Shown: positions 37,301-44,210 of the stretch, in pieces
Numbering within the stretch: position 1 is the first letter of the stretch
Layout: each line of letters opens with the position of its first letter
Source: Membranipora membranacea
Taxonomy: Eukaryota > Bryozoa > Gymnolaemata > Cheilostomatida > Membraniporidae
Direction: 5' to 3'
Length of the DNA: 64,000 bases
Assembly (NCBI GenBank): GCA_914767715.1
Contig: OU612071.1
Span: forward strand, 6,369,493-6,433,492
The notes under the pieces: generated by a model
The model's database searches: none
Told to the model about the DNA's origin: nothing
The model's input: only the letters and a program-made list of their open reading frames with translations
Translations under genes and position numbers: made by a program

Positions 37301-38091
37301 CTTGTAACAAAATTCTAAAGAACAATGTTGTGGATAAATTTGATTAGGTAAACAAAACACTTTTTGTATGGAGTTGCCTTCTTTCTCAACGGGAAGAGGT
37401 TAACTCCATACAAAATAAACATGAGCAAAATGAATGAAATAGTGGTGTCTGTTCTGCTCGGGTATTCGGCCCCAAGTGGGTCAAATATGCGACAACTGTA
37501 ACACTATGACATGAATGTCGATGCATCAACGCAAGGCAACTATATATTGCCTTTGGAAATCAATTACAATCAATCAATTACAAATCGATTACAATTACAA
37601 TCAATCTTACATTGATGTTGTTGCTGTTACTGTGCGGGTCGTGCAATGGTTGAAAACCAATATACATGTAAGACTATTAGTTGCCATAATCTTCATAAGC
37701 CAGTGTGTAACAAGAACTAGCTGAGGATAGAATGTTTGCTGTATGACGTTACCCTCATTGAGAGATCTTCCATGAAATGGCTGGAAATCTACCCATATTC
37801 TAGACCGTCAACACCAAGCTTAGGTCTAACTTCGACCAATCCATTTGCCTTTTTGTATTTGGGAAGAGGAACATCCCAAAAAAAAGGAAGAGACCAATGG
37901 ATTTTGTCTAGTCTTACTGAACCGAATTTCCTATTTTGGGACCCTATTATTGCATGCTAATTGACAGGGAAATCAATTTTGGAGAAGCATGGTGTTCAAA
38001 TGATAAAATCATATTCATACCTTCTTCGGGTAGCTCTCCGTTGTGAGGACGGGGGAATTAGCCGGTTACGTAGGTCATTTAAGTCTGACAT
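16071..38091 (-). CDS. HECT-type E3 ubiquitin ligase, multi-exon (G2E3-like family)
   Basis: The gene runs from an ATG at 38091 to the TAA at 16071-16073. Exons (descending): 38091-38021, 29765-29535, 27782-27608, [gap], 23918-23841, 21842-21513, 19908-19652, 18550-18401, 17502-17396, 16971-16794, 16342-16071. Every adjacent pair joins in phase except across the 27608-23918 gap. The product is about 610 residues: a basic N-terminus, an N-terminal region like that of the animal 'G2/M phase-specific E3 ligase-like' multicopy family, an acidic/Ser-Thr-rich linker, then a HECT domain. HECT hallmarks are PLEVSF, AEDYGGPRKEFF, VIQGGP, EDILEFATGS and the catalytic TASTC. The enzyme class forms a ubiquitin thioester on that cysteine. 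The HECT N-lobe appears about 100 residues short. The gene lies wholly inside the giant transposon, so it is cargo rather than host sequence. Intron 1 holds the LTR element. Confidence 0.85.
16794..16971 (-). CDS. HECT ligase exon before C-lobe
   Basis: Encodes LMEIKEVEQLMMTHKQKHET...LFNKYVRDVF, 59 residues and a split Gly codon. It corresponds to the end of the N-lobe and the hinge. Donor TCTTCG|GTAAGC is strong. The acceptor ATTGTAG is weaker but gives phase 0, matching the exon before. Confidence 0.75.
17396..17502 (-). CDS. HECT ligase exon, QGGP segment
   Basis: Encodes MSVIQGGPVCTVPPLKDGEH and then EQYKSGLKRSGIWK. The first part is the conserved G-x-x-I-x-GGP helix of G2E3-like HECT domains. 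In relatives about 100 residues of E2-binding subdomain separate GGP from the GL..LGI motif; here both lie in one short exon. Acceptor TTTAATAG, donor AAG|GTGGGT, phase 2 in and 0 out. Confidence 0.8.
18401..18550 (-). CDS. HECT ligase exon, N-lobe core
   Basis: Encodes DAEDYGGPRKEFFNLFLTEV at its start and LYYVYGLIT at its end. D-x-GGPRREFF is the most conserved N-lobe motif of HECT ligases. Acceptor TTTTTATTCAG, donor ACAG|GTACTG. The split Gly codon joins to MSVIQGGP of the next exon. Confidence 0.9.
18713..19357 (-). repeat. tandem duplication of a tRNA-derived SINE
   Basis: Blocks 18713-18953 and 19117-19357 (241 bp each, offset 404) read as identical. Each contains, on the minus strand, a tRNA-like head (18770-18856 and 19174-19260) with an A-box-like TGGCGCAATCGGTTAGCGCG and B box GGTTCGAGCCCC. 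The SINE body (TGACTGACTCATGGAAAGAC) follows between the copies. Flanking sequence is duplicated with the head, so this is a segmental tandem duplication and not two insertions. It lies in a HECT intron. Confidence 0.8.
19652..19908 (-). CDS. HECT ligase exon, start of HECT domain
   Basis: Acceptor TTGTTTTTAG, donor GAAG|GTAGAG. It encodes about 85 residues ending in DTRVPLEVSFRLE, the start of the HECT N-lobe (family pattern PLxVxFxGE). The final G joins AT of the next exon to give Asp, producing the continuous HECT text LE-DAEDYGGPRKEFF. Confidence 0.85.
21513..21842 (-). CDS. HECT ligase low-complexity exon
   Basis: Acceptor TTTGTTAG, donor AGAAG|GTACTA. It encodes about 109 residues. The first part (TADSDEDIEVVSEQ) is acidic, the middle is Ala/Thr/Ser/Gly rich, and the end (LSNEEKSILIAFNEARR) is helical. 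The end leads directly into the HECT N-terminal exon. Acid- and Ser-rich linkers are common upstream of HECT domains. Confidence 0.75.
22353..22392. repeat. ATAGACCT palindromic mini-element, copy 2
   Basis: A near-perfect 40-bp palindrome: CATAGACCTAATATAAATA mirrored to end in ATTAGGTCTATG. It is the shortest of the three relatives (see 11646 and 39784). It sits inside the relic of a CCCCAGGGGG element near 22275. Confidence 0.7.
22632..22980 (+). other. broken coding-like stretch of unknown origin
   Basis: Two adjacent plus-strand segments look protein-like: 22632-22716 (NPRTPIALANVERLLRTTPY, then a stop) and 22763-22978 (DDPRDYFLKFSPNFVKFRKD...FIQAFIPLLLTERET). They have no good start codon, no splice evidence and no family I recognise. 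They lie in a HECT intron on the opposite strand. They may be a decayed gene fragment or chance. Confidence 0.2.
23841..23918 (-). CDS. HECT ligase acidic linker exon
   Basis: Acceptor GTTTTACAG, donor CCAG|GTGTGT. It encodes 25 residues, EEKDEGDDLPAISLNESGNE then ESTNT. It is acidic and Ser/Thr rich, as expected for a disordered linker. Its 3' phase matches the next exon exactly (Arg codon split AG|A). A possible 11-nt microexon at 24903-24913 would fix the phase on its 5' side, but that is weak. Confidence 0.65.
25549..25626. repeat. small foldback element
   Basis: AGGTACTAAAAAGGTACTAT at the left and its inverse ATAGTACCTTTTTAGTACCT at the right enclose a loop of about 30 bp. It sits in a HECT intron. 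It may be a minimal MITE; no other copy was seen. Confidence 0.6.
27608..27782 (-). CDS. HECT ligase exon 3
   Basis: Acceptor CATTTTTAG, donor CAG|GTGAGC. It encodes 58 residues, including LVPPNLPPDQTLNALNLKKV and LGQSKYIYLLP, the end of the N-terminal module of this family (pattern: L.P......L....GQ..IYI.P). It joins exon 2 in phase and ends in phase 0. The following recognised exon needs a phase-2 partner, so at least one small exon is missing from this model. Confidence 0.75.
29250..29450. repeat. SINE-related fragment
   Basis: Contains CCCCTCTGCCTCTTTGT near 29404-29420, which also occurs in the plus-strand SINE-like copy near 59363. The surrounding text is similar but diverged. It lies just downstream of HECT exon 2, in the intron. 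Confidence 0.4.
29535..29765 (-). CDS. HECT ligase exon 2
   Basis: Bounded by TTCTATTACAG and AAG|GTTAGT. It encodes GRTFAKTVTLMTSPSARKVP..., including KLALYLQAHTYYGNVEITLS. This matches the N-terminal region of G2E3-like metazoan HECT proteins (pattern: basic, TV.LM, VP.G...LY...G...I.F). The phase is 1 base in and 2 bases out, compatible with both neighbours. Confidence 0.75.
30822..30825. repeat. LTR element target duplication ACTG, left
   Basis: ACTG lies immediately before the 5' LTR and again at 37495-37498, immediately after the 3' LTR. This fixes both ends of the insertion. Confidence 0.75.
30826..31488 (+). repeat. 5' LTR
   Basis: Begins TGTGAGATCTCAAGTTCTCA, itself an imperfect hairpin, and ends GCGACA. 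It holds a TATA box (TATAAAAA, 31108-31115) and AATAAA (31225-31230), giving a plausible U3/R boundary roughly 25-30 bp after the TATA. No coding frame. Confidence 0.9.
31108..31115 (+). promoter_or_regulatory. LTR TATA box
   Basis: TATAAAAA follows a GC-rich block (GCGCGCCCGCCG) in the 5' LTR. The 3' LTR copy is at 37114-37121. It is probably the core promoter of the retrotransposon RNA. Confidence 0.6.
31489..36237 (+). other. LTR element interior, non-coding
   Basis: About 4.7 kb with no long frame and no retroelement protein motif. It contains micro-tandem AGGAGGATATAA units near 32515 and a diverged repeated module (about 35563-35660 and 35990-36085) with the shared core GGAATG.C..GCATTCCGG. 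The short frame at 35703-35894 has no recognised similarity. Confidence 0.6.
31495..31508 (+). other. primer binding site candidate
   Basis: TGGTGCCCCGAGTG begins six bases after the 5' LTR. TGG at the start matches the complement of a tRNA CCA end, as needed to prime minus-strand synthesis. The specific tRNA was not identified. Confidence 0.6.
36238..36831 (+). repeat. 65-bp tandem array running into the 3' LTR
   Basis: CTGTGAGATAACTTCACAGC recurs at 36321, 36386, 36441, 36506, 36571, 36636, 36701 and 36766, with spacing of 65 bp except one of 55. The next position in register, 36831, is the base before the LTR start (TGTGAG). Each unit carries a hairpin (AAGCTGTGA...TCACAGCTT) and a GGACCCAGGAGGGTCAGGAG block. 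Confidence 0.9.
36813..36830 (+). other. polypurine tract
   Basis: AAAAAGGGAGGGCAGAAG lies just 5' of the 3' LTR, as required for plus-strand priming. Only one pyrimidine interrupts it. Confidence 0.65.
36832..37494 (+). repeat. 3' LTR
   Basis: The same 663 bp as the 5' LTR with no difference seen by eye; offset 6006. It is followed by the ACTG duplication at 37495-37498. Confidence 0.9.
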
Positions 38092-38094
38092 CGT
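38021..38094 (-). CDS. HECT ligase exon 1 (first coding)
   Basis: After an acceptor (CTTTACAG) three bases precede the ATG at 38091. The exon encodes 23 residues, MSDLNDLRNRLIPPSSQ followed by an arginine-rich stretch, and stops at a GTATGA donor in phase 2. The next exon supplies the single base needed to complete an Arg codon. The acceptor implies at least one more upstream, probably untranslated, exon between here and the right TIR. Confidence 0.7.
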
Positions 38095-39317
38095 CTGTAA
38101 AGTAAGATCACAATGAATGGATTAGCCTGCACGATGTTCAATTGATCTTATGGGAGCCTAATGGCTAGCATCCACGATCCTGGTTCCTTCTCTGGTATTG
38201 AATGTGTTTAGAACAAAAGCCTTTAGTTTGAAATGCCATGAGCAATGTTTGCTTGATAGTTAGCCTAATTGATATATAAAAACCATGGTGAAATAAAAAA
38301 AAGCAGCACCAATTCGTCCCAATCTAGGCTGTTATGTGTCAAAAAGCATGAAAGTACATTGTTGTGCATCTATCTTTCAATGCCATTTCCCCAAATTCTC
38401 AGTCCCAGATGTAGCTAGGATAAAAAGTGAAAACAGTTTTTGAAATGGGACAGTTTGGGTAATCCAATCAGCTGGCTTTTGTGACCAAAATTCTTCTACT
38501 TTCAGAAACGCATAATAGTGCCTAAAATCCTAACTCGGTTGACAGTCCCTCATATGGCTAAATACACTTCTGCAGGTCAAACTCCACTTTCTACACCAGA
38601 GAGACACACCGTCCTGTGTTTTGAAGGCTTGGTTAAGCATAATATACTAGGCATAATGCATGTAGACGTAAACAAAATGATCCCAGTTGGTTTGATCAGC
38701 AAAGAACAAACAAGCAAAGCAAAGCTGCTGTGTTGGTCAAACATTAACGGGTGACAACAAGGGTTGAATTGACTACCATAACCAAAGCAAACTCACTGGC
38801 AATAAACTATAATTAGTATAGTATTTTATAGTGTACCCTGTCACCTTGACACCTTGGGCTCACACCTGCTAGCCTCGGTTGAAGGGGTGGGGGCAATGGA
38901 GTAATATTTGGGGCAATTCAATTGGATGGCGAGTGACATACGTAATATAACATTCTTTTACATACATGTATATGAAATCAGGTGTGAGAAGCTTGTTCCT
39001 TTAAAGTGGGGCAATAAGTAGTCTCACTCATTCACACTCATCATAGCCCCATCTCATAGCATATCCTATTGTTTGAAGGGGCATCCACTCAACCAATAAG
39101 TCAGAGAGAGTTGGCAAGCCTGCAGCCTGCCTAGCTCAGGCAGGCTGTTTCTCGTCTGGTCTGCAAAGTGGACTTTGCCCGGCAGGAGATTGTGCAAAGG
39201 GTCTACTTTGGCCCCATTGGACAGGCGAAAGTGCTTTTCCAGTGAACCAGTCCCGTTGTGGCAAAGTAGACATTTGCATTATCTCCTGCAGCGCAAACTC
39301 TACTTTTGTGACCGGAT

Positions 39318-39613
39318 AAAGCCCCAGGGGGTTCACTCTCCAGAAACCCCCATAGCACTCTGTGAAAGAATTTCAGGGAGGTACCCTTTTCACATTCAAC
39401 CTATATGAAACCAGTACCCTTTTTGTGAGTCTTTTGAGACAGCACAATGATGATAGATATTCATACCTATTATACTCTGTCCACCTAGGAAAAAGCACCC
39501 TATTTCTTTAAATCACTCTAGAGCACCTGTGAGCTTATAAAGTGCCCCTAAAACGTGGATTTCCTGTTGAGCCGTGTGGGTCATTTTGGTCAAGTGAACC
39601 CCCTGGGGATAAA
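39318..39613. repeat. short CCCCAGGGGG-ended element
   Basis: AAAGCCCCAGGGGGTTCACT near 39318 and the inverse AGTGAACCCCCTGGGGATAA near 39593 bracket about 295 bp. The ends resemble the 11881-13145 element. No coding frame of note. Confidence 0.5.
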
Positions 39614-39783
39614 GCCTGCCTGTGCTGCCTGGATCCCACTTCAATGTTGCTTTCCAAGCAGCACCCAACTACATGTATTTTCCCTAGGGCAGCACACTGA
39701 TTTTGGGAAGCACTACCATAAATCAACTCAATCTTGTAATCAGTGAGCTAGGGTAGCAAAGATTTAATTCTATGAGGGTGGCC

Positions 39784-39836
39784 CATAGACCTACTAATAA
39801 TATAAATAAAATATATATATGTATATAAGGTCTATG
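39784..39836. repeat. ATAGACCT palindromic mini-element, copy 3
   Basis: CATAGACCTACTAATAATAT at the left and TATATAAGGTCTATG at the right around an AT core. It lies about 55 bp inside the right TIR. Confidence 0.65.
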
Positions 39837-39865
39837 GGGTGGCTATTGCAAAAACAGAGCAGTAG

Positions 39866-39890
39866 AGTTACAAAAGGGCCTTTTGTAACT
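39866..39890. repeat. palindrome abutting right TIR
   Basis: AGTTACAAAAGG, a central G, then CCTTTTGTAACT form a perfect 12-bp-arm palindrome ending two bases before the inner edge of the right TIR at 39893. The left end has a different foldback there. Confidence 0.7.
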
Positions 39891-39892
39891 CC

Positions 39893-40776
39893 GACTGTGG
39901 GCATCTAGGGAGCGTGGCAGGGCTGCAGGGGGCCTGTGGTCACACTTTAGGTAGCTGAGTTAACAACTAAAAAAAAATCATACCAGTACAGTAACTCAGT
40001 AAGTAACAGTACTCAGTACAAAATTAAACATGTATCACACCAATCATACTGGACTCTGACCAGGAAGGTGTTAAAATTGACACAAAAATCATGGGTAAAT
40101 GAGGAAGACCACAAGGGACCTGACACAAACCTAAAGTGTGATTTGTCATGGCCTTATCAAAGCAAGGAGTTGTTGATTGGCACTGCAGGAACTTGATGAA
40201 TGGGTGACACTATCCGTGCTGATACTGAACGAGGAAGATGCACACCTAACGTTCTCTCTATTATACATGTAATTATTTTTATAGTGGGAGCACAGGCTAC
40301 TGCTAAGTGAGGATAAAATCATTGTCAGTCATGTTGACTCGCTGACAATTCTTGATGCCACATAAATTTTTGTGTTGACATATCACATATAAATGTTGGT
40401 ATAACATAAATGAGAGAAGACAACTAGCAAGTGGGATACATGAATCAACAAAAATAGAAATCTTGGCATAGCAAACATGAATATTGATGTGACATGCATG
40501 AATTTCAACATATCACACACAAATTATTACATGTCATGTATGAAAGGTGGCATATCATGGATGAATGTTGGAATAGCATGCATGAATGTCAGCTTATCAC
40601 ATATGAATGTTGATGCAACACACATTAGAATTGGCATATAACATGGAAAAATGGGCATAAATATATAAATTATGACATGCAACATATAAAAGTTGGTATG
40701 CCATGTATAAAACTTGGCATATCACATATGCAATGCTCTAATTGACATGACAAATTTTTACAAAGGGCTCCCCATA
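39893..40776 (-). repeat. right terminal inverted repeat
   Basis: Reverse complement of 9638-10558, about 884 bp, ending CCCCATA. It lacks the 30-odd extra bases that the left copy has near 10480-10510. The same subterminal short repeats are present. Confidence 0.9.
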
Positions 40777-40782
40777 CACAAG
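40777..40782. repeat. right target-site duplication CACAAG
   Basis: CACAAG directly after the CCCCATA terminus, identical to 9632-9637. Confidence 0.85.
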
Positions 40783-41294
40783 AGATACATCAACCTTTTC
40801 TTGAAGTGTTTTCTCATTCAAAAGATTTTTATTCCCATTGAATAACCATTATAATATTTGATAAGTACCTCAGTGGAAGACTGAGTGAGCATTTACCTGA
40901 AATTAGGCATATCAAGACCATGACTCAAAAACATAGTTTCCTACTATAGCCTACAAATCTGAGCTGAAACAGGATATAAATACCCCCATTTTATTGGGGG
41001 CCCTAGGACAAGTCCATCTAGCACAAGATTGACTGGTTCGGTCCATTGGTCAATCGGTTTAAACATTTCAGTGAAGTATGCCGATGTACATAGTGGTAAC
41101 ATCTCTTATGCTAATTTCAGCCATGGTTCATTGATAACAGCTAAGATATGTAACTGCATAATAGATTATGTGTAGTTAGGTTATTGGAATGGTATATCAT
41201 AAGAATTATGGTATCTAGAGCTGTATAAGTGATTCAGACCAAACATATGTCATTCAGCTAAAACTCATCATCGTTTTGTAGCCGCACGTCACAT

Positions 41295-41445
41295 ATAGGC
41301 CAGTACAGCTATAGCATAAGTTGTTATGGCACGGACAATATCTGATGGCAGGATACTGATCACGTTTTATACTTCATTGTTCAGTGAAATTCAACGGGCG
41401 TACCCAGTTGTAGTAGTCATATTTAGGAATTAAAAGGTGTTTTGT
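41295..41445 (-). repeat. dispersed repeat, partner at 56155-56300
   Basis: The reverse complement of this stretch (CTACTACAACTGGGTAC..CCCG, then GTGATCAGTATCCTGCCATC, then ATTGTCCGTGCCAT) matches 56155-56300 with moderate divergence. An old dispersed repeat in opposite orientations; class unknown. Confidence 0.65.
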
Positions 41446-41478
41446 GTTGGCATTATATGTGTGGTGAAATAACACCTA

Positions 41479-42632
41479 TTCTGTGTAATCTAAGTAATCT
41501 AATCATCAGGGAATTCCAGGTTCAAATTGCATTGTGGGATTTTGTTGACATGGCAATTAATTCACCAAGTAAACTTGGAGAGAAGGCTGCTCGTATCAGA
41601 CCAGCACAAATTAAAAAATTTCAATTGAATTATGTCAAACTTCTTACGGGACTAGTATCAAAGATTATAAATACTTGATGGCAGGATACTTGATGCTAGT
41701 ATAATATTGTATGGTCTTAAGATCACTGTCTTGGAGCAATTACAAACAACATTTTCGACGATTCAATTGCCTCTTATGTCATTTTTTGGCTGGATATCTT
41801 TTGCAAAACACATGAGCAAAGAGTTCAATGAGTGCTTCACTTTTCAGAAAGAAACCAAACTGTCAGAGTCTGAAAAACTTAGATATGCCAGCTTCGCATA
41901 CTTTCCTAACATGCTAATGGCATGATATGGGGATATGCGGTAGCGCTTTCTCTCATCAACCATCTCATGCAATGATAAAACATGTACAATGTAGCACCCA
42001 GTATTATAGTCTTGACTTGTGCCAACTGCATCAAACTCTTGACTTCCCACTAATCCCGTATCGATAGTGCTGCGGCTGACCTCTTCAACTGGGTACACAC
42101 TTTTTTCCTACATCAAATTTGTCTCACGCTATCATGTTTTGAGCAGTCTTATGTCTAGGCTGCTTTTTGTCCTGTTCTCGTTGAGATGTAGTGCTGTCGC
42201 TGACCACCTTTTGAAATGAGGTGATATAATATCTTGTTAAAATCATACATATAGTCGTGTTTCCTGCTGACCATATTAATCACCTAACATTTCACTTTCC
42301 TAACCGATTGTGGAGAAAATTGCAGGTATGCTGCCACGCTGCCGCTGACATGATTGCTACAACCGGGTACACTCTCAGTTTTGGATTCAGCACGTTGTTC
42401 CATGGCCTAGAAACACCTTTTATTGAATTCTAAACATTTCACTTATTATATGCAAGACATTATCATACTAACCTCATTAAGATCTGACATTATACTTATT
42501 GAAATTGAATTTGTCCTGATCTAAGACGAGCAGACTTCAGCAAGTTTACTTGGTAAATAAATTGGCAAAATCCCCACAATGCAGTTTCAACCTGGAATTC
42601 CCTATAGATTAGATTAGTAAGATTACACAGAA
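41479..42632. mobile_element. inverted-repeat element with ~110-bp arms
   Basis: Arms at 41479-41596 and 42526-42632 match in inverted orientation (shared GGGAATTCCAGGTT.AAA.TG and CCAAGTAAACTTG) with moderate divergence. The interior of about 0.9 kb has no recognisable transposase. An old non-autonomous DNA element or foldback. Confidence 0.6.
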
Positions 42633-43103
42633 TACTTCAGGGTAATAAGGTAACTGGTTCGGAATTGCCCTCTCACGTTAAAACCTTCCAAAATGAAGAG
42701 TTGCCCTCTCTCTTCGAAATTTCACAGGCTTTGATATGATTGGCCCATTACTTCTTACTTTTTTCTTATTGGCCTGTTCAATAACTTCATACTGATTACA
42801 ATATCTGTGTTGGGGAACACTGAGTTAGTTATCGATATTGCTAGTAGTCAACTTTCTGAACAGCAGTCAGACTCAGTGGCACCAATCAGTTACTTCACAG
42901 ACACATAAAACCACGATGAAGAGATGATGAGCCAACTCAGCTTCACAAGAAGAAGAAGAATGAAATTAGAACAGCTGTGAATTGACTTGATTCAATCAAT
43001 TTGTTGTAGCTCTCAGGTAAATAAATGTTATTTATTTAGTATTTATATTTGGTACACTACTATTCTACTACTCAGTTGTGAGTGAAAAATGAGTAGACTA
43101 ACT

Positions 43104-43318
43104 AAGAAGTCTAGCTAGTAACTGTTAGTTACTATCACTACTAGTAGCTTTCTGTAGTTTACCAATGGTACCAGTCCAATGTACATGTGCAGTGTAATAT
43201 AAAGCAAGGACTCCTTGCTTGATATTACACTGCACATGTACATTGGACTGGTACCATTGGTAAACTACAGAAAGCTACTAGTAGTGATAGTAACTAACAG
43301 TTACTAGCTAGACTTCTT
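43104..43318. repeat. perfect 97-bp-arm palindrome
   Basis: Bases 43104-43200 are an exact reverse complement of 43222-43318. The 21-bp spacer (AAAGCAAGGACTCCTTGCTTG) is itself palindromic. No mismatch was found by eye. A diverged single arm lies at 47240-47361. Confidence 0.92.
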
Positions 43319-43354
43319 GAAGGAGAAGGACTCCTAAGAGTTGTAAGAGGGGGG

Positions 43355-44210
43355 CGGTAACTGTAAATTGCTGAACAGGCCGAACATGCTGAACAGCTGA
43401 ACAGAATTTCTCAGACTACTAATTATGCACAAGCCTGGACAACTCCTTATATTCTGCTGAATACTTATATTAAGTTTGCAATTGCCTTTGTTTCTTTCTA
43501 TTATTTTATCCACAGTAAGTATTTGGGTATTACACTTAGTGAATGGATGGAAGGAACCAACAACACCCAACCCACCCCCCCCCCCCCAACAAAGCTTGTC
43601 AAGACTGCCTAGATGAAAGGATGGCATTGTGCTGAATAGTGTTTCTAGTTTCCTAAAATTTTCAGATTTGGTAGATTAATTGCTTCATTTGTTTTCCCTC
43701 ATTTATATGAATATATATGAATTTATTCATCAGTGGAAAAACACATAGCGTTGCTATTTGTGAAGATATGCCATCAGTATAAAGCCTTGTGTGAGGATAT
43801 AACTAAAGTTATAAATCTTGCAGCTTGTACATTACGCATGATTGAAGTTCCAGTAACAACCTTCAAAAACTCAGGCAAGCGCTGCTTGACAAAAGTTTAC
43901 GAGTGTCAGCTATAACAGATTCTGAACTTGTGGACCATTTAAAGATGAGAAATGCGGTCCAGCAGCCACACATGAAATAGCCATACGCCTCCTAAGGGTT
44001 AGATATGTACCCCACGTTCGTGTAATATATATCAGTGATGCTCTAAAACAAATATTTTAGGTGCCATACTCATTAAATCATTTGGCTGGGAGGAATGTGT
44101 TTGAGAAGTTATAGTCAGCCACAGAAAATAATACAAAAACTAATTTTAGTCTGAGAAATTCTGTTCAGCTGTTCAGTCTGTTCAGCCTGTTCAGCAATTT
44201 ACAGTTACCG
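43355..44210. mobile_element. MITE-like element with GTTCAG-rich TIRs
   Basis: Left arm 43355-43417 (CGGTAACTGTAAATTGCTGA...) and right arm 44148-44210 match inversely over about 63 bp. Both contain repeats of the hexamer GTTCAG/CTGAAC. G-rich runs flank both ends. The interior of about 0.73 kb has no intact transposase. Confidence 0.75.

Larger units (their letters stand above)
30826..37494 (+). mobile_element. non-autonomous LTR retrotransposon, 6.67 kb
   Basis: Two 663-bp direct repeats (30826-31488 and 36832-37494) start TG, end CA and read as identical. They are flanked by a 4-bp ACTG duplication. A primer-binding-site-like sequence follows the left LTR and a purine tract precedes the right one. 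The internal 5.3 kb has no gag, protease, reverse transcriptase, RNase H or integrase frame, so it must be moved by another element's proteins (a LARD-like structure). It sits in intron 1 of the HECT gene, in opposite orientation to that gene. Identical LTRs imply a very recent insertion. Confidence 0.92.
9638..40776. mobile_element. giant DNA transposon with integrase and HECT cargo
   Basis: A 31,139-bp unit bounded by inverted repeats of about 0.9 kb and a perfect 6-bp duplication (CACAAG). Its ends read TATGGGGAGCCC and the reverse complement. Inside are a D,D(35)E integrase gene on plus and a spliced HECT E3 ligase gene on minus, tail to tail. Later insertions (an LTR element of 6.67 kb, SINEs, small inverted-repeat elements) have enlarged it; without the LTR element it would be about 24.5 kb. 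From memory, 6-bp duplications and an rve-type transposase fit the IS3EU superfamily and also Mavericks/Polintons. I see no polymerase B, packaging ATPase, protease or capsid gene, which argues against a Maverick. The intact TIRs, target duplication and integrase ORF suggest fairly recent movement. Confidence 0.85.

Noticed and set aside
30826-37494. Possible endogenous retrovirus
   Set aside because: No gag, pol or env frames at all; only LTRs and cis-acting signals are present, so it is called a non-autonomous LTR element.
9638-40776. Maverick/Polinton or virus-derived element
   Set aside because: Large TIRs and 6-bp duplication fit, but no polymerase B, ATPase, protease or capsid genes were found.
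43567-43588. Poly-C tract as a regulatory signal
   Set aside because: Simple sequence; a similar run occurs near 49808. No further context.
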